Source of the DNA: Alphaproteobacteria bacterium
GTDB taxonomy: Bacteria > Pseudomonadota > Alphaproteobacteria > Rhizobiales > Devosiaceae
Assembly: GCA_018820005.1 (NCBI GenBank)
Contig: JAHJOS010000642.1
Span: 1 to 6,744 of the forward strand
Direction: 5' to 3'
DNA length: 6,744 nt
How positions within the stretch are numbered: position 1 is the stretch's first letter; each line of letters begins with the position of its first letter. The notes below the pieces were generated by a model. That model made no database searches. It was not told the origin of the DNA and saw only the letters and a program-made list of their open reading frames with translations. Positions 4,793 to 6,744 of this stretch are shown here, one piece after another. The translations under genes and the position numbers were made by a program.

Positions 4793-5893
4793 TCAGGTGT
4801 ACTTGATGTACTTCTCGCGAGCGACCAGGAACGGCGCGTCCGTCCCTTCGGTGCGCTCACGCAGCAGGTTGAACGCGGAGATAAAGCTCTCGGCAGTTTC
4901 CTTGGTGAGCGCGTCGCCGCCCTCGCGGATTTCCGAAATCACTTCCATCGAGGCCTTGGCACCGGCTTCCAGAATTTCATCAGGGAAGCGGCGCACCATC
5001 ACGCCATGGTCATTGACCAGCGAGCGCAGCGCGCGCGGATCATTGGCATACATATCGGACGCCACATCGTCATAGGACGCCTGCGCGCAGACCGCGACCA
5101 GTTCCTGCAGGTCTTCGGGCAGCTCGGCCAGCTTGGCCTTGTTGACGACCAGTTCGGTGGCGAGACCCGGCTCGACGAAGCTAGGGAAGTAGTAGTTTTT
5201 GGCGACCTGATAAAAGCCCAGCGCCAAATCATTGTAGGGCCCGACGAACTCGGCCGCATCAAGAGTACCCGACTGCAGGGCGGCAAAAATGTCGCCGGCC
5301 GCCATATTGGTCACCGATGCGCCCAGCTTGCCCCAAACCTGACCGCCCAGGCCCGGTGTACGGAAGCGCAGACCCTGCAGATCGGACACACCCGTCAGCT
5401 CGTTCTTGAACCAGCCGCCGGCCTGTGTGCCGGTATCGCCCGACAGATAGCCCTTGAGACCAAACTGGTCGTAGATCTTGTCCCACTGTTCCTGCCCACC
5501 CAGATAGCGCACCCAGGCCGCCAGTTCACGGCTGGTCATGCCGTAAGGCACGCCCGTGAAAAAGCTCAGCCCCTGGCTCTTGTTTTGCCAGTAGTAGGCC
5601 GCGCCGTGGCTCATTTCGGCCGAGCCATCAATGACTGCGTCGAGCGCCTGCAGGCCCGGCACCATTTCGCCGGCCGCAAAAACCTGCACCGTCAGCCGTC
5701 CGCCAGAGGCCTTGGTGATGCGGTCGGCCAGTTTCTGGGCGCCAACGCCCAGGCCCGGGAAGTTCTTGGGCCAGGTGGTAACCATGCGCCAGGTGATATT
5801 GCCTTGTGCGATCGCAGGCGTGGCCAGGGTTGCAGCCGCTGCGGCGCCAATAGTGGCCACGGATGCGGATTTGAAGAACTCGCGTCTTTTCAT
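4793..5893 (-). CDS. TRAP transporter solute-binding protein (DctP family, FcbT/TakP-like)
   Basis: A 366-residue periplasmic binding protein that captures the substrate and delivers it to the TRAP permease. The N-terminus MKRREFFKSA is a twin-arginine (RRxFFK) Tat signal, with cleavage predicted after AIA (residue 29). Mature landmarks: ITWRMVTTWP (33-42), GGRLTVQVFAAGEMVPG (64-80), LRFRTPGLGG (175-184, with R178 at the usual carboxylate-binding Arg position), DAAEFVGPYNDLALGFY (212-228) and FVEPG (239-243). From memory, TakP coordinates a metal ion together with its 2-oxo acid; Q157, E215 and E241 are candidate equivalents here. This resembles COG4663 proteins, labelled mannitol/chloroaromatic but including 2-oxo acid and lactate binders. 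The start is ATG 5893, with GGGAG (5900-5904) six bases upstream. It is convergent with the permease genes rather than cotranscribed, and ends just before a strong terminator. The substrate is inferred only as a carboxylate. Confidence 0.92.
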   Translation of the reverse strand: MKRREFFKSASVATIGAAAAATLATPAIAQGNITWRMVTTWPKNFPGLGVGAQKLADRITKASGGRLTVQVFAAGEMVPGLQALDAVIDGSAEMSHGAAYYWQNKSQGLSFFTGVPYGMTSRELAAWVRYLGGQEQWDKIYDQFGLKGYLSGDTGTQAGGWFKNELTGVSDLQGLRFRTPGLGGQVWGKLGASVTNMAAGDIFAALQSGTLDAAEFVGPYNDLALGFYQVAKNYYFPSFVEPGLATELVVNKAKLAELPEDLQELVAVCAQASYDDVASDMYANDPRALRSLVNDHGVMVRRFPDEILEAGAKASMEVISEIREGGDALTKETAESFISAFNLLRERTEGTDAPFLVAREKYIKYT

Positions 5894-6041
5894 TTTTCTC
5901 TCCCTTGTTTCGATCGCGCCTTGCGGCACGAAGGCCGGTATCAGTCACGCCTATCCCGAACGCGCTGAACCAGTTGTCCCTACAAGAGCAATGCCTTGCC
6001 GGTCTGTCCAGCACGTTGTTGGCGCCAGCCACGCTGACCGC

Positions 6042-6058
6042 TCCGAAAATAATTCGGA
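6042..6058. promoter_or_regulatory. Inverted repeat tccgaa-aataa-ttcgga, candidate operator
   Basis: Perfect 6-base arms (6042-6047 and 6053-6058) surround an AT-only 5-base centre, about 85 bases upstream of the secreted-protein start and just upstream of the candidate ECF promoter. An AT-rich centre in GC-rich DNA suits a protein-binding site. No T-run follows, so it is not a terminator. Confidence 0.35.
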
Positions 6059-6065
6059 TCGGGGA

Positions 6066-6094
6066 GGGATTAAACCGGCGCCCCGCGTGTTGAT
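6066..6094 (+). promoter_or_regulatory. Candidate ECF sigma-dependent promoter
   Basis: GGGATTAAACC (6066-6076) looks like an ECF -35 element of the GGGAAT/AAACC kind. CGTGTTGAT (6086-6094) could be the -10 region, with 15 bases between GGGAT and CGT. It lies 50 bases before the secreted-protein start and upstream of an ECF sigma gene, a common self-regulated layout. The match is by eye. Confidence 0.35.
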
Positions 6095-6143
6095 GCTGAT
6101 GCGGGCCACATTTTTGAGGCCCCCACCAAGGAGGGAATTTCCC

Positions 6144-6536
6144 ATGAAGCTGCGTTCCATTCTGGCCGGCGCTACCGCGCTCGCCCTGTTCGCCATGCCT
6201 GCCTTTGCTGCCGACTATGTCGGCGGCGCCGTCAAATCTGCCGACATCGGCGGCAAGATGGTGCTGACGGGCGCCAATGACATGACGCTCTATATCTTCG
6301 ACAAGGACACCGCTGGCGTCACCAATTGCTATGACAAGTGCGCCATCAACTGGCCGCCGCTGCTGGCCGATGCCGCTGCCAAGCCCGAGGGTGATTTCAC
6401 CCTGGTCGACCGCACCGATGGCTCCAAGATGTGGGCCTACAAGGCCATGCCGCTCTATTTCTGGAAGGACGACATGAAGGCCGGCGACATCACCGGTGAC
6501 GGCGTCGGCGGCGTCTGGCATCTTGCCGTAGAATAA
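6144..6536 (+). CDS. Secreted Y-x4-D repeat protein (COG4315 / PF03640 family)
   Basis: A 130-residue exported protein of unknown biochemical function. Residues 1-22 are a Sec signal (MKLRSILAGATALALFAMPAFA) ending in AFA before ADYVGG. There is no lipobox cysteine, so unlike relatives annotated as lipoproteins it should be a soluble periplasmic protein. Two copies of the family repeat are visible: MTLYIFDKDTAGVTNCYDKC (47-66) leading into INWPP (68-72), and MPLYFWKDD (102-110) followed by GDITGDGVGGVWHLA (114-128). Each contains Tyr-x4-Asp (Y50/D55 and Y105/D110). Cys62 and Cys66 form a CxxxC pair in the conserved N-C-x-x-x-C-x-x-x-W-P-P region. The start is firm: AAGGAGGG (6128-6135) lies eight bases before ATG 6144. 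An ECF sigma gene follows 14 bases after the stop, so the two are probably cotranscribed, suggesting a role in an envelope or oxidative stress response. Confidence 0.9.
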   Translation: MKLRSILAGATALALFAMPAFAADYVGGAVKSADIGGKMVLTGANDMTLYIFDKDTAGVTNCYDKCAINWPPLLADAAAKPEGDFTLVDRTDGSKMWAYKAMPLYFWKDDMKAGDITGDGVGGVWHLAVE

Positions 6537-6550
6537 ACCCGGGCGCTCCA

Positions 6551-6744
6551 GTGGACGACTTCCTCGACCAGATCGAAGCCTGCGTACCGGCCTTGCGGCG
6601 TTATGCCCGGGCGCTGACGCGCAATCTCGACCTGGCCGATGATCTGGTCCAGGACTGTCTGGAGCGCGCAATCTCCAGGCGCGGGCTGTTCCGCCCAAGC
6701 GGACCGGTACGCGCCTGGTTGTTCACCATCCTGCTCAACCTGCA
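6551..6744 (+). CDS. ECF-type sigma-70 factor, N-terminal part (partial)
   Basis: The first 64 codons of an RNA polymerase sigma factor of the extracytoplasmic function class; the gene runs off the right edge. Visible is region 2: LRRYARALTRNLDLADDL (15-32), matching the helix that opens sigma2, then VQDCLERAI (33-41) with the D-D-L-V-Q-D core-binding motif (30-35), and VRAWLFTILLNL (53-64), the start of the -10 recognition helix with its conserved Trp56. The start is GTG 6551, 14 bases after the secreted-protein stop. There is no clear ribosome site in the gap, so translation may depend on coupling to the upstream gene. Such genes are usually followed by an anti-sigma factor, which would be outside the window. 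The exact ECF group cannot be told from this fragment. Confidence 0.9.
   Translation, partial: MDDFLDQIEACVPALRRYARALTRNLDLADDLVQDCLERAISRRGLFRPSGPVRAWLFTILLNL

Larger units (their letters stand above)
5894..6143. other. Divergent intergenic region between the binding protein and secreted-protein genes
   Basis: This 250-base stretch carries the start signals of both neighbours. On the minus strand I see the ribosome site for the binding protein but no convincing -35/-10 pair. It also contains a small inverted repeat ttgt-ccct-acaa (5974-5985), the inverted repeat at 6042-6058 and the possible ECF-type promoter at 6066-6094. No credible small gene was found in it. Confidence 0.5.

Noticed and set aside
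5894..5929. Extended N-terminus of the binding protein upstream of ATG 5893
   Set aside because: It would put 12 residues before the twin-arginine signal and bury the ribosome site GGGAG (5900-5904) within coding sequence.
5006..5968. 320-codon plus-strand reading frame opposite the binding-protein gene
   Set aside because: Low-complexity, Arg- and Gln-rich antisense shadow with no domain or ribosome site; the minus-strand protein has a full family signature and Tat signal.
5628..6698. 356-codon minus-strand reading frame spanning the secreted-protein gene and the sigma start
   Set aside because: It crosses two well-supported genes and an intergenic region, has no recognisable motif, and partly mirrors the binding-protein N-terminus in another frame.
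1..6744. CRISPR arrays, tRNA or rRNA genes, insertion sequences and phage genes
   Set aside because: No regularly spaced direct repeats, cloverleaf-like segments, transposase or phage-type proteins were seen; the only repeat element is the non-coding mosaic at 4623-4729.

Overview
The window is GC-rich, gene-dense bacterial DNA. GTG and ATG starts with strong AGGAGG-type ribosome sites, a twin-arginine-exported TRAP binding protein, a CcdA/thioredoxin pair and a mosaic palindromic intergenic repeat all point to an alphaproteobacterium, most likely of the order Hyphomicrobiales (Rhizobiales). Devosia-like is my best guess, made from protein style alone.

Layout. (1) Positions 1-1380, minus strand: a redox/cytochrome maturation cluster transcribed ccdA -> exported thioredoxin -> membrane-anchored protein that looks like the N-terminus of a c-type cytochrome and runs off the left edge. 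CcdA would carry electrons across the membrane to the thioredoxin, which could keep haem-binding or other periplasmic cysteines reduced. (2) 1465-2442, minus strand: a PfkB-family sugar kinase (fructokinase type). (3) 2443-2671: a divergent control region holding two palindromes and candidate promoters. (4) 2672-4626, plus strand: the small (DctQ-type) and large (DctM-type) membrane subunits of a TRAP transporter, translationally coupled by a 4-base GTGA overlap. (5) 4623-4792: a 107-bp mosaic repeat that includes the stop codon of the large subunit, then a strong hairpin terminator. (6) 4793-5893, minus strand: the matching TRAP solute-binding protein, convergent with its permease genes. The three subunits look like the FcbT/TakP branch, whose characterised members bind 2-oxo acids, lactate or aromatic carboxylates. 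(7) 5894-6143: an intergenic region with an inverted repeat and a possible ECF-type promoter. (8) 6144-6744, plus strand: a small secreted protein of the Y-x4-D repeat family (COG4315 / PF03640), followed 14 bases later by the start of an ECF sigma factor cut by the right edge.

I see no phage, insertion sequence, CRISPR array, tRNA or rRNA, and no clearly undescribed system. The points most worth a second look are the mosaic repeat fused to the large-subunit stop codon, the convergent split of the TRAP operon around one shared terminator, the Ser in place of the cis-Pro in the thioredoxin, and the secreted-protein/ECF sigma module with its candidate promoter.
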